A stretch of 64,000 bases of DNA from Hysterangium stoloniferum (GCA_015178975.1 WHVD01000004.1:1798001-1862000), one strand, 5' to 3'. Shown: positions 21,523 through 34,632, counted from the stretch's first letter. Translations and numbers: made by a program. The notes: a model not told the origin generated them from the sequence alone.

Positions 21523-22003
21523 GTGCATTACAGTTAACTCCGAGGAAGGGCTCACATAAAATGGAGAGTCTCTTGCCATATCTTTTTAAACGAATGAAAT
21601 GTATCACCGGAGACTCTGTCTCCGGATTCTCTTTGAGTCTGCCGGTGGTGGCGGGGCGACAACATAGAACTCATGTAACAAAAATATCTTATGTAGTCGG
21701 GAAGATCTGTTTTCCAGAAAATGGTTTTGCCGTCCCGGCACTGCCGTTGGTGTATGGATATGTGTACTCCACACAAGAAGCATGTATGCTTATGTTCATT
21801 CTCATAGAACCACTAACGCTATCATAGCCAAGGTTTTCTGAGACTCCTAAAAATCCTTGCCAGTGGATTATGGTTGCACAACAGTATGTTTAAATACATG
21901 TAACGTCAGCCAGTATTTGATGGTGAAATATTTAGATTCATGAAACTATGCGATGGGGTAGTCTCTACGACTAGTATTGCGTATGAGGCTGAAAATGTTC
22001 ACG
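21523..22003. pseudogene. UGT-C: fold-back pseudogene fragment
   Basis: 21523-21660 matches the antisense of the end of exon 7 and its junction (compare + strand 19905-20085). From about 21661 the sequence switches to sense and covers exon 5 (LPLVYGY), exon 6 and the start of exon 7 (FMKLCDG ... YEAENVHA), then ends abruptly at 22003 where the upstream flank of copy D begins. It is a rearranged piece with an inversion breakpoint and cannot encode an enzyme. Confidence 0.7.
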
Positions 22004-22011
22004 CGCCAATA

Positions 22012-23455
22012 TGCTAGTCAAATGTGTTTTTGAGGGCATTTTGAGGTGTTCGCGGCAGTCGCGAAACCCCGCGCGGCACTTTCTCACAGCCCGTGTCAAG
22101 TCCATGAATGGAAATGAAATCTAATCCGATGGGCTAAGAAATCCTCCATCTTTTCAGAACCACATCATTTCTGTGTTAGTCCCAGGCTGGGGTATGTGAG
22201 AATATTACGAAGCCGGCGGATGGCTTGTTGATTATGCTTTTCGCATCAAAATCTAGGACACTTAAAGCCTTTCGTAGCTCTAGCAAGAAAAATCGTACAA
22301 TTACACCCCAATATCCTCATTACTATCCACACTCTTCCGCAATATCATATAAAGGTTGAGAGAGAAATAGACAGATACTTTTGCGAACGTCAAGAAAGCT
22401 CGAGATCCAATATACGGCATTTCATCTATTTGCAGTACATTGCCTTTGATACTGATCCCAAGTGGCCGACATAGAATAACTACTGTGGACGACGAAGAAT
22501 TTCGAAACCAAGCCTTTCCCCAGGACCAACTCCTGCACGGTTTTGAATCATTCTATAAAAAAAACTCACCAATTGCCAGCCCATTGTGTGCCCAAGAGAG
22601 AAAGCATATGCTGCCGCACCTGCACCAACCGTTGCAATTATTGATGTATGTCTAAGAGTTACCGTCGATTAAACCATTTAATTCATACGTCCCTTCAAAA
22701 GGTAATCCTGCCAGATGTAGCACAAGTTATTCGTAATATCGGCGGAAAGGGTATTCCCATAATGGGTTGGACTCTAGCAAACTTGTCCTCCTGTATGCGA
22801 CTGCTTGGCCGGCAGGAGCTTGGTGGGTACGGTGATCTTAACACGCAACTGCGCACACTAACAGAAACTGAGGATGAGGTAATTTCCTGAGCTGCCAGGT
22901 AAAACAAAAAACTGTTTTAAATAGTTGCGAAGGTCTATTTTCCAGGGAATGTTATCTCCATCCTTGGATTACCGTTGATGTATGGATATGAGGTAAGTAT
23001 GTTCATGTTCATTCTCATAGACTCACTAAAGCTATCTTAGACAAGGTTTGTTGAGGTTCCTAAAGTTCCCTGGGCCATGATTGCACAACAATATGTGTAA
23101 ATACTTGTAGTCAAGCTGGCCTGTATTTGACGAGATATTTAGGTTCATGAAACTATGCGATGGGATGATCTCCACGACAAGTATTACGTATGAGACTGAA
23201 AACATTCACGACTGGCGAAATTGGCTTTTACAAACCAATCGTGAATTTTATGTTGTCGGCCCAGTTCCACTACTACCACCTGCATGCGAGGAGAGACTTG
23301 AGCAAAGTATAAAGACGGCCGGATCGATGGACCCTTGTGACAAGCAGAACATCATTTCATTCCTCGACAGAGCTTTAGATATATATGGCTGAGACACTCT
23401 GATTTATGTGACCCCTTCCTCGGAATTGAGTGTGATGCACGCTACTGGTTAGTTT
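22012..23455 (+). pseudogene. UGT-D: truncated UGT pseudogene with its upstream flank
   Basis: 22012-22130 repeats the A promoter region. The start codon is followed by an in-frame TAA after two codons because of a 1-bp insertion. Exons 2-7 are collinear with A (HLKPFVALARKIVQL, ITTVDDEEFRNQAF, DVAQVIRNIGGKGIPIMGW, FMKLCDG) and keep the GC-AG intron 2. Exon 7 has a TGA near 23390, and a deletion joins intron 7 to the start of exon 10 at about 23446 before homology ends. It is closer to A than to B. Clearly dead. Confidence 0.82.
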
Positions 23456-26400
23456 ATCAAAGGGAGTTTATATTGCCAAGCAGTTGGAACAAAGGAGGGT
23501 AACACTCAATTATGGGACATCTAACAGATTCTATATCATTTTGTATTTCCATCAAATTCAGGGATGTGAATAGGATTTTAAATTGATTAATTATGCACAG
23601 GTTCTATGTGATGTTCAACCACATCCAGGAGTTTTATGGATTTTTAATTGGATCATCCTCTGACAAGTCACAAGAAGGATAAAGGGATACAGAATCCTAC
23701 TGGACTATACAAAATTGAAGGAGTTTATATTTAATAATACAGTTGATGCTTAAAAGGTCCTATGTACACCTGACCACCCTCCATCTACTTTTTGGATCCT
23801 TAACCAATTTTAAATCTTATAAGGATCCAATAAAGATTATTGGAGTTTATATAAGATAAGGCTCTACTACAGATCCTAAAATATTTTGGAGAGAGGGGTT
23901 TTCCCGGTGACAGCAAATCATGTAAATTGGTTATGATAATCATTTTGGTCTATTGCAATATAAACCTGAATGCTGGGTGGGAAACGATGGAAATGGCATT
24001 GGTTGCAGTTCGGGAAGGACGGTACGTTCCACTGGTCATTTTTTCTCTGAACATTTAACATCTGTTGAATTCTGGCCCTCCATTTGCCATGACGGGCCCG
24101 CGGGTTGACATTGCTTTCAAGGAATATATCAGCCAGCGATTTGGATGGGTCGGTTCCCAACTGCTTGATGTGATCCATAAGTTTAGAGTTGAACATGAAG
24201 TGCCATTTTTGCCCCCATATGGCTTGTGGTCCGATGCGGCTGAGGCAGTAACTGATGCGTATCGTTCCGGATACGATCGACAATCTCGCCCATGGCGATG
24301 GTGCTTCTCTTCTCGGATATAAGAACGTCGATCGTCTTAATTTCTAGCGCTCGAGAACTCTTACGTTACGACATTGCTTATTCGGTGAAAATACCCTCAA
24401 CTATTATCCGTCACTGATGGTGAATGATCTCATATGAATGTATTCTAAAACCAATGTGACGCTAAAAGGGGTGACTTAACCTTGTTTGAGAAGGAAAGGT
24501 GGAAGACTCTGACAGGTGTGCAAGGACAATTCCAATGCAATTTTATTTGAGTCTTCGTCAGCTCACTGTGTGGGAATCACTGAGTACAGCCCCCTGGTGG
24601 GAGCAACCGCTACCCGTGAATATCTATGTTTAACTACAGCACTTGATTACAATTTCAAATGCAGAACGTCCCCACTGTCGGCGATAAACAATCTCAATAA
24701 GTGTAAGAAATTGGGAAGGTACCTTGAGTCTATCCCAAAACAAATATGATTCGCCGGGTTTTCATTTAAATGAGAAGGGTAACTGACGTTGTGAATCCTG
24801 TGCCAGAATTGAATGCGATGCCTAGAAATCCCCACTGGTTCCGCTAATTTGTATTCACCGTTTGAAACCCCGTTGTCAAGTAGGCTCACTGGTCCGGGTC
24901 ACACAGGTTGATAGGACCACGGTGTCTTGCTCGATGAACTAGCAAACGATATACATGACGGGCAGCGTCCGGTAAGAGAAGGAAAACTTCCCGGACTATA
25001 TATGCCGTGATTACGTGCTAATGCGAACTAAAGGGAAAACAAAAGGTGAACTTGTAAGACTGGGGCGCCAGGCTTACACCGTTGCTAATGTGAAATATGT
25101 ATGTCATTGCCAATGAAGAGAATCCCAGCTTTATCACACATGCAGAGCATCCGCGGAGTCCTAGCTCTAGACTTAGTATTATTTCATATGCGGTGATAGA
25201 GATGATATACAAGCAGCTTGAAGCCAGACAGCGGTGTCTTGCGATATTGAACGCGTCATTCCACAGTCTAAATTTCCTAGTCTTGGAAAAGAACGTCTGA
25301 AAAATCAGCCATTCAAGGGTCATTGGCTTCAAAATTCACTTTAAATTAATCGCCGATGGCCAATGACCATTGCCACACGGAATACCGTCAATGACAGGAT
25401 GCTGTGTTGGAAATATGGGAGGTGTGTCAAATTCAGCGCTTAATACTAAACTTAGCTAGTACACCTGTATTACAAGGAAATTAAGCCTAATGTACATATG
25501 TGTAATCATGGGTTAATATGCACCCTTTTCGGGTTCTGCCTCTTACACGTAGTCAATGCTCCACCCAAATCAATGATTCGGAACTCACCTAAATCTTCGT
25601 CTTGATTTCAGTGGCTGTGGTGGGATATCATTAATTAAATATCTCTCTTATTGGAATTTGTGGTATAGCTCCCGCCCGCCAGTGCCAGTGTAGTGCCCGC
25701 AGTGCAAGGGAATACGAGTCGAAGTGATCCCTGTATTGGTAAAGTTGGTTTTGCAATAAGTCAGGTAGAGATTTCCAGTGCGAGTCGTTCGAGTCAAAGC
25801 TTTAGTATATGGTTCCGTGGTTCATAACCTGACAGAAAAAACTATAATAGGGCACGACATTCCTGTCCTCAGTCGCTGCCCAATGTTGGAGATGTAATTA
25901 GTATAATAGGGCACGAAATCACCTGCCTGTATACATGAGTGGTTTGGCACAAACATAGCATTTACGAAGTAAACGCTTAACTCAGTCGCTATACAGGGTT
26001 GGCGATGTAGCGACTATGGTTCGTAGAAAATATTCCTGTTTGTATGAAAGCGTGGATGATGGCTGCGCTCTCAACACGAGGTCGATCAAATCAAAGATGT
26101 GGTTCGAGAATCCCAGTATCAGCGATCGGTAGCGCTATCGTTTGCTGTTATATTTGCCACAGAGGTCCCACAAAATTCAAGCCGCTTGATCTGCTAAGGG
26201 TGCATGAAGAAACCGCATTGTCATTAGCCCGAGTAGACCCATAATTGGGTTTCTCGTCATTTGACGTTTTGGTAGAATTACATAACAGGAAGCGCACAAG
26301 CTCGCCAGATATAGTCTGAGGTCGATTGAGGCAGCACCCAATGAGCATCGCTCTGGATAGCATTCATATCATTCATAGCGAAGGCACTTCTCAGGTGATG

Positions 26401-26751
26401 GAACATCCGGATGGTTTTCAACTCTGCCGCTCAAGAACTCTAGGATGCCATACGATATGGGGTGACAACTACCTAAACTATTGTTGGCCGCCGTGTGCTT
26501 GAGGCGGTTGTAGGTGTCACTAAGTTTAAGACATTGGCGTGAGAAACTAGTGTAGGATTTTAGCAACGTAAATTTAGAGTATCCTATCCTGGAGTCTATA
26601 TTTCAAAAAATGTGGGCGAACCCTGCCTAGAAAGGCAGGAATGACACGCAGTGTCCTGCGCAGGCACGGCTACAATGCTGTACATTGGAATTAAGATTGT
26701 ATTATAAGTGCGGCACCCCTTTTTAGTGTAAGTACGACAGGCCTCCTACCA
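23456..26751. other. Long stretch without a supported gene
   Basis: 23456-23900 is AT-rich with no frame. 23918-24283 (minus) is open for 121 codons but has no domain, no neighbour support and no splice context, so I do not call it. 24770-25100 is a diverged copy of 12100-12735 lacking the family S insertion. 25430-26700 has only short chance frames. 26625-26660 can form small hairpins (CCTGCCT/AGGCAGG). Confidence 0.4.
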
Positions 26752-28505
26752 ATGTCTACTCCCGATGACACGACTCCGAGCAAGGATGATATGGTACCGG
26801 TTGAAACTGTCCTCGAAGACGTTGAGGAGCGACCACCCTCGATTCCCAAAGGTCTATTGATCTCAGAAGAATTGGAGAAGATCGTTGAGAATAGAATTAA
26901 GGAAGGGTACAGTTTAAAGCTCCGAGAACAATGGAGGTGCAACGAACCCGGGCACGACATATGTTACCGGAACCCAGAAGACGACCAGCACACGCAACTG
27001 TCTGAAAACGATATAGAAGTTTGGGTGGACGAATACGTGCGCAAAATAAAATAAAATATCCTTTTCGTGTACAACTGTTGACAAACGTGGTGTTTTCAGT
27101 TTCAAGGAGAGGAAATTTTCCACCACCCACCGAGTATTGTTAAGATCCTAAAGAAGCCTCCCAATACCACATCCCACCTCAACCGATATCCCAGTCATGG
27201 CGTGGACTGTGGAACTGTCTCACAGCATGTCACAACTTCAAGTCCCGGAATTGAACCCGGCTATTTCTTTGGAGTCGGCATGGAAAGGATTGGGATGACA
27301 GTCCTTCGCAACGCAAGAATAGTCTTATTGCTGACCAAGTTGAAGATATACCAACAAATTGCGCGGAAGTCGAATCGAGACATGGTTGGCTCTAACAAGT
27401 TCCTACATAAGTACCACGCGCTTCCAAGACTTGGAAAAATAATCCAAGAAACCATTGATTTATTGAGGTGGGGATAACTCGGCGTTGAATATATATATAC
27501 TCAAAATACTACATCTTCGTAGACCCCCATATCCTCGTCAAATTCAGGAACGAGCGCAGGAAACTTTGATACAATTCCAGGTATCTACAATTGTTATGCG
27601 GGTGAGCAACAAAGCTTACCCTGCCGGGCTTATAATACAATTGGCTCGGGCCTTCTCGCAATGTCCCGGCGTTCGAGAAAGAGAATCGCCAACTTTGATT
27701 ACAACATCACTTTACGATGCTATAGCCAAATCGCCGCTACACATTAATCTCAATGGCGTTGCATCAACATTTATCGTAACCATCGCCCATTATCTCTCGA
27801 ACTTCGATTGTCAAGAGACGGCTCGCGGATTGCTTTCCGGCCTTAGCCTTATCGTGGAACACATCTCCCACGAGCGTCAGCTGTTTGTAGAAGAAGTCAC
27901 GGCGATCAGAGAGTACTTAGAATTCTGGTTACCAGCGTGCGTCGCGCCATGACATATTTTCATCTTACTCACCAACACAATGTAATAGAGAATATCCCCA
28001 CCGAATGCCTTCGCACTCTCTTTTTCATAGCCAGTTTATTGTGGATTGCCTCCACCAAGATACATGGTTTCGAGATATTGCTGGCGATGTATTGAAGGTT
28101 ACATTGCACGACATCAACCAGTTTATTGTGGATTGCCTCCACCAAGATGCAAATTTTCGATATCTTGTTGGCGCTGTATTGAAGGTTACACTGGGCGACA
28201 TCATCAATGTGAATATAACATCATCGACACCATCATATCTCAGACTGTATGAAGATGTCCTGGCCTTGGGAGTCTTCTTCAACAACAAAACGCTTCTCGC
28301 CGATCACGTTAACCAGCTGAATCGGATTTCTACTTTCATTGGGCCCCTTGTCTGGTATGTTGAAAATGTTTTATCTTCTAGTACCCTCTTACATTCACCC
28401 ATGAAATTGTCCTCCCAGTCTGATTCTGATGCAAACGAGTTTCAATTCGAAGCTTTTGACGTCTGTCATGGGAATACTAGATGTGACTATGCGGCTAATA
28501 GCTGA
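26752..28505 (+). CDS. Unknown protein, four exons, 527 residues
   Basis: Exons 26752-27036, 27100-27467, 27523-27936 and 27989-28505 join in frame across introns of 63, 55 and 51 nt; donors are GTGCGC, GTGGGG and GTGCGT, and each acceptor is preceded by a plausible branch region. The N-terminus is acidic and disordered-looking, followed by a Cys/His-containing stretch (CNEPGHDICYRNPEDDQHTQ). Exons 3 and 4 are rich in hydrophobic helices, suggesting an alpha-helical repeat fold. Exon 4 begins with a tandem duplication of 29 residues. I recognise no domain and propose no function. The weak donors make exact borders uncertain; an alternative is several unrelated frames, but three in-frame joins by chance are unlikely. 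Codon and CpG content look like host DNA. Confidence 0.55.
28032..28205 (+). repeat. 87-bp tandem duplication inside the unknown gene
   Basis: Units 28032-28118 and 28119-28205 each begin CAGTTTATTGTGGATTGCC. The period is 29 codons, so the frame is kept. The units have diverged by several substitutions, so the duplication is not brand new. Confidence 0.85.
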
Positions 28506-29455
28506 ATCCCCCGACCCCGAATCGGCGTGTATCACAGTGTGCAACCGCGAGACCATCAGCATTCTCATTCTTCTACATCAGAATTGTGACGAAATGCGCG
28601 GCTCAATCAACGAACAACATCTGGAAAGTGGGAAGATCAGTAAGTAGACCGTCTATATTGTCTAGAGCCATCTAGCTAGCTCGGCTAGACTGGGCTAGAC
28701 ACACTACTTTCGCGAGATCCTTATTTACTAGTCGGTATAAAAGCTTACTATAAATATAGGTAGTCGATGGAGGATAGGGAGTCTACATAATGGGCGTAGG
28801 CGTTCCCAGGTCCCTGACGAAGACGAAGACGAAGACATCAGCTCGCTCGAACGTTTATTGCGTTCTTTCCTTTCCATGGCCGCCCCACTTTTCACTGATG
28901 TGTCGGTAGGTCTGATTTAAACTCTATATCAGTGTTGCAAAGCAAGGTTTTCCTGACTAAGGCCATGCGCCATCAATCGGACAGAACTCCGAATGATTTC
29001 TCCTGAACAATGCCGACACATCTCACCCAAACCAGAAGGAGCACAATAGTTTTTCCCTGTATTTAATTCGCTTTTCAGCTTGATTTACAATCTGTATAAA
29101 GCTATATATTTTGAGGCAATGTAAAAACGCATACAGTCACCTTTTACCGTTGCTGCGCCCTCTGAAGGTTTTGCTTACACTCATACATGCATTGCATCCA
29201 TCCTTTACATGGTGTGAGGGACAGTGTTGGGCGGGCTCCTTAAACTAGTTCTATCCCTTTGAAAACACACAGTAGTCCAGGGTGCTTTCCCGTGTTATCC
29301 GGCCTGAAACCACAACAATTCCAAGAGTGTCACTACACCAATGTTTCATTAGGAGGAAGGTGAGACATACCCCATGTTAGAGTATGATATTATAGCTTTA
29401 TGATGTTCTATGTTACTCCCTATATTTTTCTGATATTTGTAGTATTTTTCTCAGC
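28506..29455. other. Intergenic, no gene seen
   Basis: Contains an imperfect palindromic stretch around 28660-28705 built from CTAGC/GCTAG words and a short (GACGAA)n run near 28817-28835. No supported frame. Confidence 0.4.
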
Positions 29456-30193
29456 TGTTAAGATCTAAGCTAAAAAGGGGAAGGGAGGCTCTGAGTTGGG
29501 GTCCAATGATTGGAAATGAACTAATCAGGGGGCTGATGATAGAGATTGTACTAGTCAGGAGGTCCAACTCTATAATCATAGTGGAGCCTGGTTTCAACTT
29601 ATGTATGTGTTGTGCCCCTCATATGAACTGTTAGGGTGCTCCATTATTTCAAACAGAGCAGATAGTATGATGGAGATGAAGTTCAACACTTAGCTCAGTC
29701 AACCAGGGGGCCAAAATACTGAGAGTTATATAGTAAGAGTTTGTGGCTTGCCGAGAATGTCTTCAGGAGTATGGAGAAGGGGAGAATGAGACTGGAAACT
29801 AGTAGAGGGTAATCTAAGTCAATTTTCAAACTAAAGGACTGTAGTATGCATGAAGAGGATGTATACTATGATAAGACAAATGACTGGATGGCTGATCAAG
29901 GAAGTGAAGGGTGAAATGGATCATGAGAAATTGATGACAAGGTGGGGAGACTAAATGTAATATACATACTAAACAGTATTAAAGGAGTCTGAGGTGGTGA
30001 GTGAGATATGTAAACAGAGATGGTGATGGGGGAGAGGATGGAATGGAAACTAAAAAGGGTAAGACTATAATGAAACAAGTGTCGGGGGTGCCACAAGTGG
30101 TGATACCATGAGCAGGGATTCAGACAGTGAGATGATGAAGGGTATCAAGTCCAAAACAAGTAGTGGGGGTCTGAAATAATGGGGATCCTAACA
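29456..30193. repeat. Solo LTR, G3 family
   Basis: 738 bp from TGTTAAGATC to ATCCTAACA. Flanks TCAGC (29451-29455) and CCAGC (30194-30198) differ by one transition, which fits a decayed target duplication. It is homologous to the LTR remnant at 42149-42625. Almost free of CpG, so old. Confidence 0.72.
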
Positions 30194-30981
30194 CCAGCAC
30201 TGTAGGTGCAGTAGTTAGTGGATCATGTAGTTAGGTCACTATGTATATTCCCAGGAAACTGGGTACTTAAGTGCCCAGTGCATCATTGCACCTGTGGGGC
30301 TGTAGGAAAGCAACCTTAGAATTTGCTTTCATCTCATCCCTCACAGTGTTCTAGATAGTCTTCAGCTACATAGATATTGAGCTGTTTTAACAGGTTATGG
30401 GCCTAGGCTTAAAAAAGTGAAATCTATAGCTGGTTTTCAACCCTACAGACACCACAGCACCCCCATCCACGTACACAAATACCTTGCACTTTGTTTGGCT
30501 CATATCTCAGTCAGTTGTGGATGGATCTGGATAATTCCTAGACCATTTTTTTCATCATCACTTACTCTACAAAGCTGCCATATCAAATTCTAAATAGGCA
30601 CCTGTTGAATGTCCACTACAAACTTGCTCTCTGGAGGATGGTCACACTTTATTGAATATACAAAATCTTACTGAATAATCCTCATATTTTTAAGTGAGAC
30701 TACTTCCTCTGGCCATGACAACTTATTCTATGAGTTTATATTTAATTACCTGAAATTTCATCTTTAAAATATGCATGCCCTTTTAAAATACACACAAATG
30801 ACATAGTTACACAAGATTATTTGGGTTAACCTAGATTATATGGGTTATGATGTATTCTCTTGTATACAAGCAAACTTTCAAATATATTTCATATAATTTA
30901 CCTTTAGTTGGTTTAGAGAGTTAACCAAAACTATCTGGGGTACCAATCCCCATTGTGCAATTTATTCCAAAAAAAAATAAT
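30194..30981. other. AT-rich sequence, no gene
   Basis: No coding frame and no match to Gypsy sequence. It separates the solo LTR from the truncated end of G3. Confidence 0.4.
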
Positions 30982-33029
30982 CTACAGATGATTGTGGATG
31001 ACAAATAGTTTTGCAAATTCTTGGAAGGTACTTGTGTTGTGTGTAGGTATAAAAATACTTTGTTTGGTGAATCTGTCAACAACAACTAGGATGGAAGTGA
31101 AATAATATGAGGTGGGAAGGTGCTCGATGAAATCCATGGAAATTGAGTTCTGTGGGAACTCCAGGATGGGGAGTTGCTTTAATAGATCATAGGGTTTGTG
31201 TCTCTGGGCTTTGGATTGATACAGGTGGTGCAAGACTTGCAATAGCTTTTTACAAGTGTGTGGAGGACCAGCCATGTATTCACAATGAATAATACTGAGG
31301 GTTTTGTTAGATCCATAGTGGCCAGAGATTGGGTAGTCATGAGCATGCTGAAGGATGAGCAAATGAAATGTTCTGCAGTTGGGGATGTAGATTCTGCCAT
31401 CAAGGCAGATAAAATCACTCAAGTCTCAAGTCTCAAGTCCATTGGGAGGCCAATGGGTTGTTTGGGTTGTTGAGATGGGTACTAGTAATTGGGTCATTTT
31501 GGAGGTCCAAAAGGGTGTCCTGGTGGAGTTTGGTAACATCCATAATAGTAATGCTGTGAAGTATGGGTAAGACTAGAGAAGTGGCACAAAGGGATGCCAT
31601 AATTTGAATAGAGGTGAAAATAGGCTTTAGATTATGTGGGTTAACTGTTGCATAGTCATTGGTCCCTCTTTAAGGTAGACATCCCATCATCTAGTCATAG
31701 TGTCTTGTTTGCCACCCAGGCAGCCAGGCAGAAAACAAATTACAAGGTTAAATTGGGAGAGGCATTCTGACTATCAGGCTTGCTGGCAGGTAAGAATCTT
31801 AGTAGTGGTGAAGTATTCTAAATTCTTCTGGTCAGTGACAACATCAATCAGGGTTCCTGAACCTTTGAGGTAATGACACCAGGCCTTGAACATCTCAAAA
31901 ATGGCAAGGAGTTCTTTATCATGGACATTATAATTGAGTTCTGTAGAGGTAAAGGTTCTGGAAAGGAAGGCAACTGGTCTATCAAGTGTAATAATGGAAA
32001 GAATCACAGCTAGGGCATAATCAGACACATTGGTTTCAACAATTATCAGGTGGTCCTGCCAGTGTGTAAATATGGGCACCAATATAAAGGCATATTTGAG
32101 TTGTTGAAATGCCATCCTGCATTGAGATATGGAATTCCACAGTGCCTCCTTATGAGTAAGGTGGGTGAGCAGGACCATGATGTCTGAATAGTTGTAAATG
32201 AAATGGCAGTAGAAGTTGGCAAACCCAAGGAAAGACTGAATGTCTTTCACTTTGTGGGGTTCCAGCCATTTGCAGATAGTCTGGATTTTGTCTTCATCCA
32301 TGGTGAGTCCATCAGGCCCATTATGTAACCTAGATATTTGATACAATCAACATCAAAAGAGCATCTATCACCTTGGGCAAAATGTCCATGCTTTTGGAGC
32401 CTCTGAAACACTTCAAAAACATGTTCATCATGTAGTTTCAGGTTTTCTGAATAAATGAGAATGTTATTGAGGTACATACTGTATATGATAATACAAACAT
32501 CAAGTAGGTCACCAAGGATATCATTCATAAAGTATTAGAAAGCTGCCAGAGAATTGGTGAGTCCAAACAGTATAACCAACCATTCAAAAGAACCATGGCA
32601 TGTTCAGAATGCTGTTTTCCATTCATTGCCTGTGGCAATCTGCACCAAATGATAGGCATGTCACAAATTGATCTTGGTATAAATGCAGGCAGGCTCTCTG
32701 AGGGGCATCTAAAAGGTCTGTGATGAGTGGAAGAGGGTGCATATCCTTTTTTGTGACTTTTTTGAGTCCTCTAAAATCTAAGCAAGGATACAATGAGCCA
32801 TCCTTCTTTCTGATAAGAAGAATCAGGGTGCCATAGGACAATGTGGAGGGCTATATAAAGCCAATATGAAGGTGTTCATCTATAAATGCTCTAAGGGAAA
32901 TTAGTTCTGATTGTGAGAGGGTGTAAATGTGTATGGGAGGAGGGTCTGCACCATTCTCAAGGTCAATTTTAAGATCATAGGTTCTGTGGGGGGCTAAAGT
33001 GTCAGCATGCCATTTGCTGAAGATGTCCA
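30982..33029 (-). pseudogene. G3 pol remnant, part 2 (RT to integrase)
   Basis: Minus-strand Ty3/Gypsy pol with stops and frameshifts. Recognisable in order from 33029 downwards: RT fingers (LILLIRKKDGSLYPCLDFRG), RT active site decayed to YLNN from YxDD, thumb/connection (SFLGFANFYCHFIYNY), RNase H (VETNVSDYALAVILS), integrase zinc region (HAHDYPISGHYGSNKTLS) and the first part of the integrase core (SISMDFIEHLP). It ends inside the integrase, so the 3' part of the element is gone. The protein is collinear with that of G2, its close relative. CpG is almost absent. Confidence 0.85.
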
Positions 33030-33034
33030 CAAAG

Positions 33035-34594
33035 TGTTACGACCATGTCGTAACCCTATCGGTCCCCGAGGTTATCGCCACTTATCCACAATTCAAGTTA
33101 CTGTTCAAGTCACCAATTGGAAACCATTGGCCTCCTGACACTGATGTATGCTTTTCGCGGTGATCAAACCCCATTTACGCCCATGTCAAAACATACTTGA
33201 ACTATCTGGTTAAACTCTGATACGTCCCCTTTATTATGATGATCCGCTCTATCCTATGTTTCACATATGTCTATCTATATTTGTAGTCCTCAAACTATTT
33301 CCTTTTACCGTAGTTCTGCTCTCGGTTATCATCGGCCTCCGAACTAATCATAAACTTCCCGTTCCTAGTCGAGCTTATTGTTAAAACTGTTTTCCGCCTT
33401 TCTCCCTGTTAGTATTTTCTAGACGCCTGTTACTTGTATATGAACCCGCTGTAGTTGTAGTTACTGGGCAATCAGAATATTGACTCAGAATACTCTCTTA
33501 CGCCTCTAGCAGTCTTGTACTAAGAATCCCCTCATCCACCTTCGCATGCACTTGTCCACTCTTGGTTGCCGACCCTTGGCCTGACACTTGGCTTAACCTT
33601 CGGATCGGTATCTCGCCGAAAGGAACTCATTGTTAGGATACACACACAGGGTGGGTTTCCGGAGAAACCCACAGGATATCCGGTAGGACTTGGCTTCAGC
33701 TTATAGGCTGCACCCTTGCTAGATTGTGTTGTCCAATTTCAAACGGACGGACGGGAATCCCGGGGAGTCCGGGTGGGGGTTCGTGGGTCGTAGGTCGTAG
33801 GTCGTGAGTCGTGAGTCGTGAGTTGAGATAGTCGAGAGAGATAGATGCGCCGGAGCCCGTGGGCTCCGACTAGTGCGAGCGGTCTGATAAGAGTAGGGTT
33901 TTTAGAGAGGAAAATATATTAGATTACTGGGGGGAATCTAAGCTAATTTTCTGACTGGATTGTATGTACAACATCTGCCAGTTTATATAGACCTTGGAAT
34001 GCATGACATACCGAATCCAGTAATAATGAGATGAAACGAGCAAAACATAAAACGGGAATAATAAACACCAAGTTTGGTGTTAGGAACGGGACGGAACGGA
34101 GCGGAGTCCGAATCATGACAAAGCATAACCCATAACGGGAAACGGAGCGGGAGCGGAGTCCTAAATCGTGACAGGTCATTTGACTAAAACGGGAACAGGG
34201 CTCGATTAGAGCAGTGATGGGATTCTGAGCAGGTTCCAGTGACTGATGCATGGGACGAAGACAGACATAGACAGAGACGGGGTCCGGGGAAGGTCCGGTG
34301 ACTGATATGTGTCTTAATGAGGTCGAACGTAACAAGTCTTGATGTAACGGAGTCGGGGTGGGAAATCCTATAAACAGACGATTGGTGCTTGTAGCGCGTG
34401 GGGGCGTACAAGTTAGTGCCCGGAGTCTGGCGGGATTGTCCAGTCGTAACACTCATTAGGATTAGTCTTCACCTGCCTGAAATTTAAGGACACTCAAGGC
34501 ACATTTGCGAGGGTGCAGCACATAAGCTGAAGCCAAGTCCTTCCGATCGGTCCCTGTCGGCCAACCGACATCAGTCAGTTTTCAGTTCTTAACA
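33035..34594 (+). repeat. G2 left LTR, split by a solo LTR
   Basis: LTR parts are 33035-33630 and 34457-34594, together about 734 bp, starting TGTTACGACC and ending AGTTCTTAACA. The insertion at 33631-34451 is described separately. Confidence 0.9.
33631..34451. repeat. Solo LTR, family L copy 2, nested in the G2 LTR
   Basis: 821 bp, TGTTAGGATA to GTCGTAACA, with perfect target duplication CTCAT (33626-33630, 34452-34456). The right G2 LTR lacks it at the matching place. It keeps more CpG than the other family L copies, so it is the youngest of them. It contains a short tandem repeat of 7-8 bp units (GTCGTAG/GTCGTGA) at about 33785-33830. Confidence 0.92.
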
Positions 34595-34632
34595 GTATAT
34601 TCTGATTTCACACTCGCATCTTCCATTTAATC

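Noticed and set aside
23918-24283. 121-codon open frame on the minus strand
   Set aside because: No domain, no splice context and no homologue that I recognise; length is within chance expectation for this region.
27235-27275. tRNA-like T arm on the minus strand (GGGTTCAATTCC)
   Set aside because: No matching acceptor, D or anticodon stems can be drawn around it, and it lies within a plausible exon.
29456-30193. This LTR taken as the 3' LTR of G3
   Set aside because: It has its own near-perfect target duplication, there is no polypurine tract beside it, and 788 bp of non-Gypsy sequence separate it from G3.
33785-33830. Short direct repeats that might suggest a CRISPR array
   Set aside because: They are 7-8-bp tandem units without spacers inside a fungal solo LTR.
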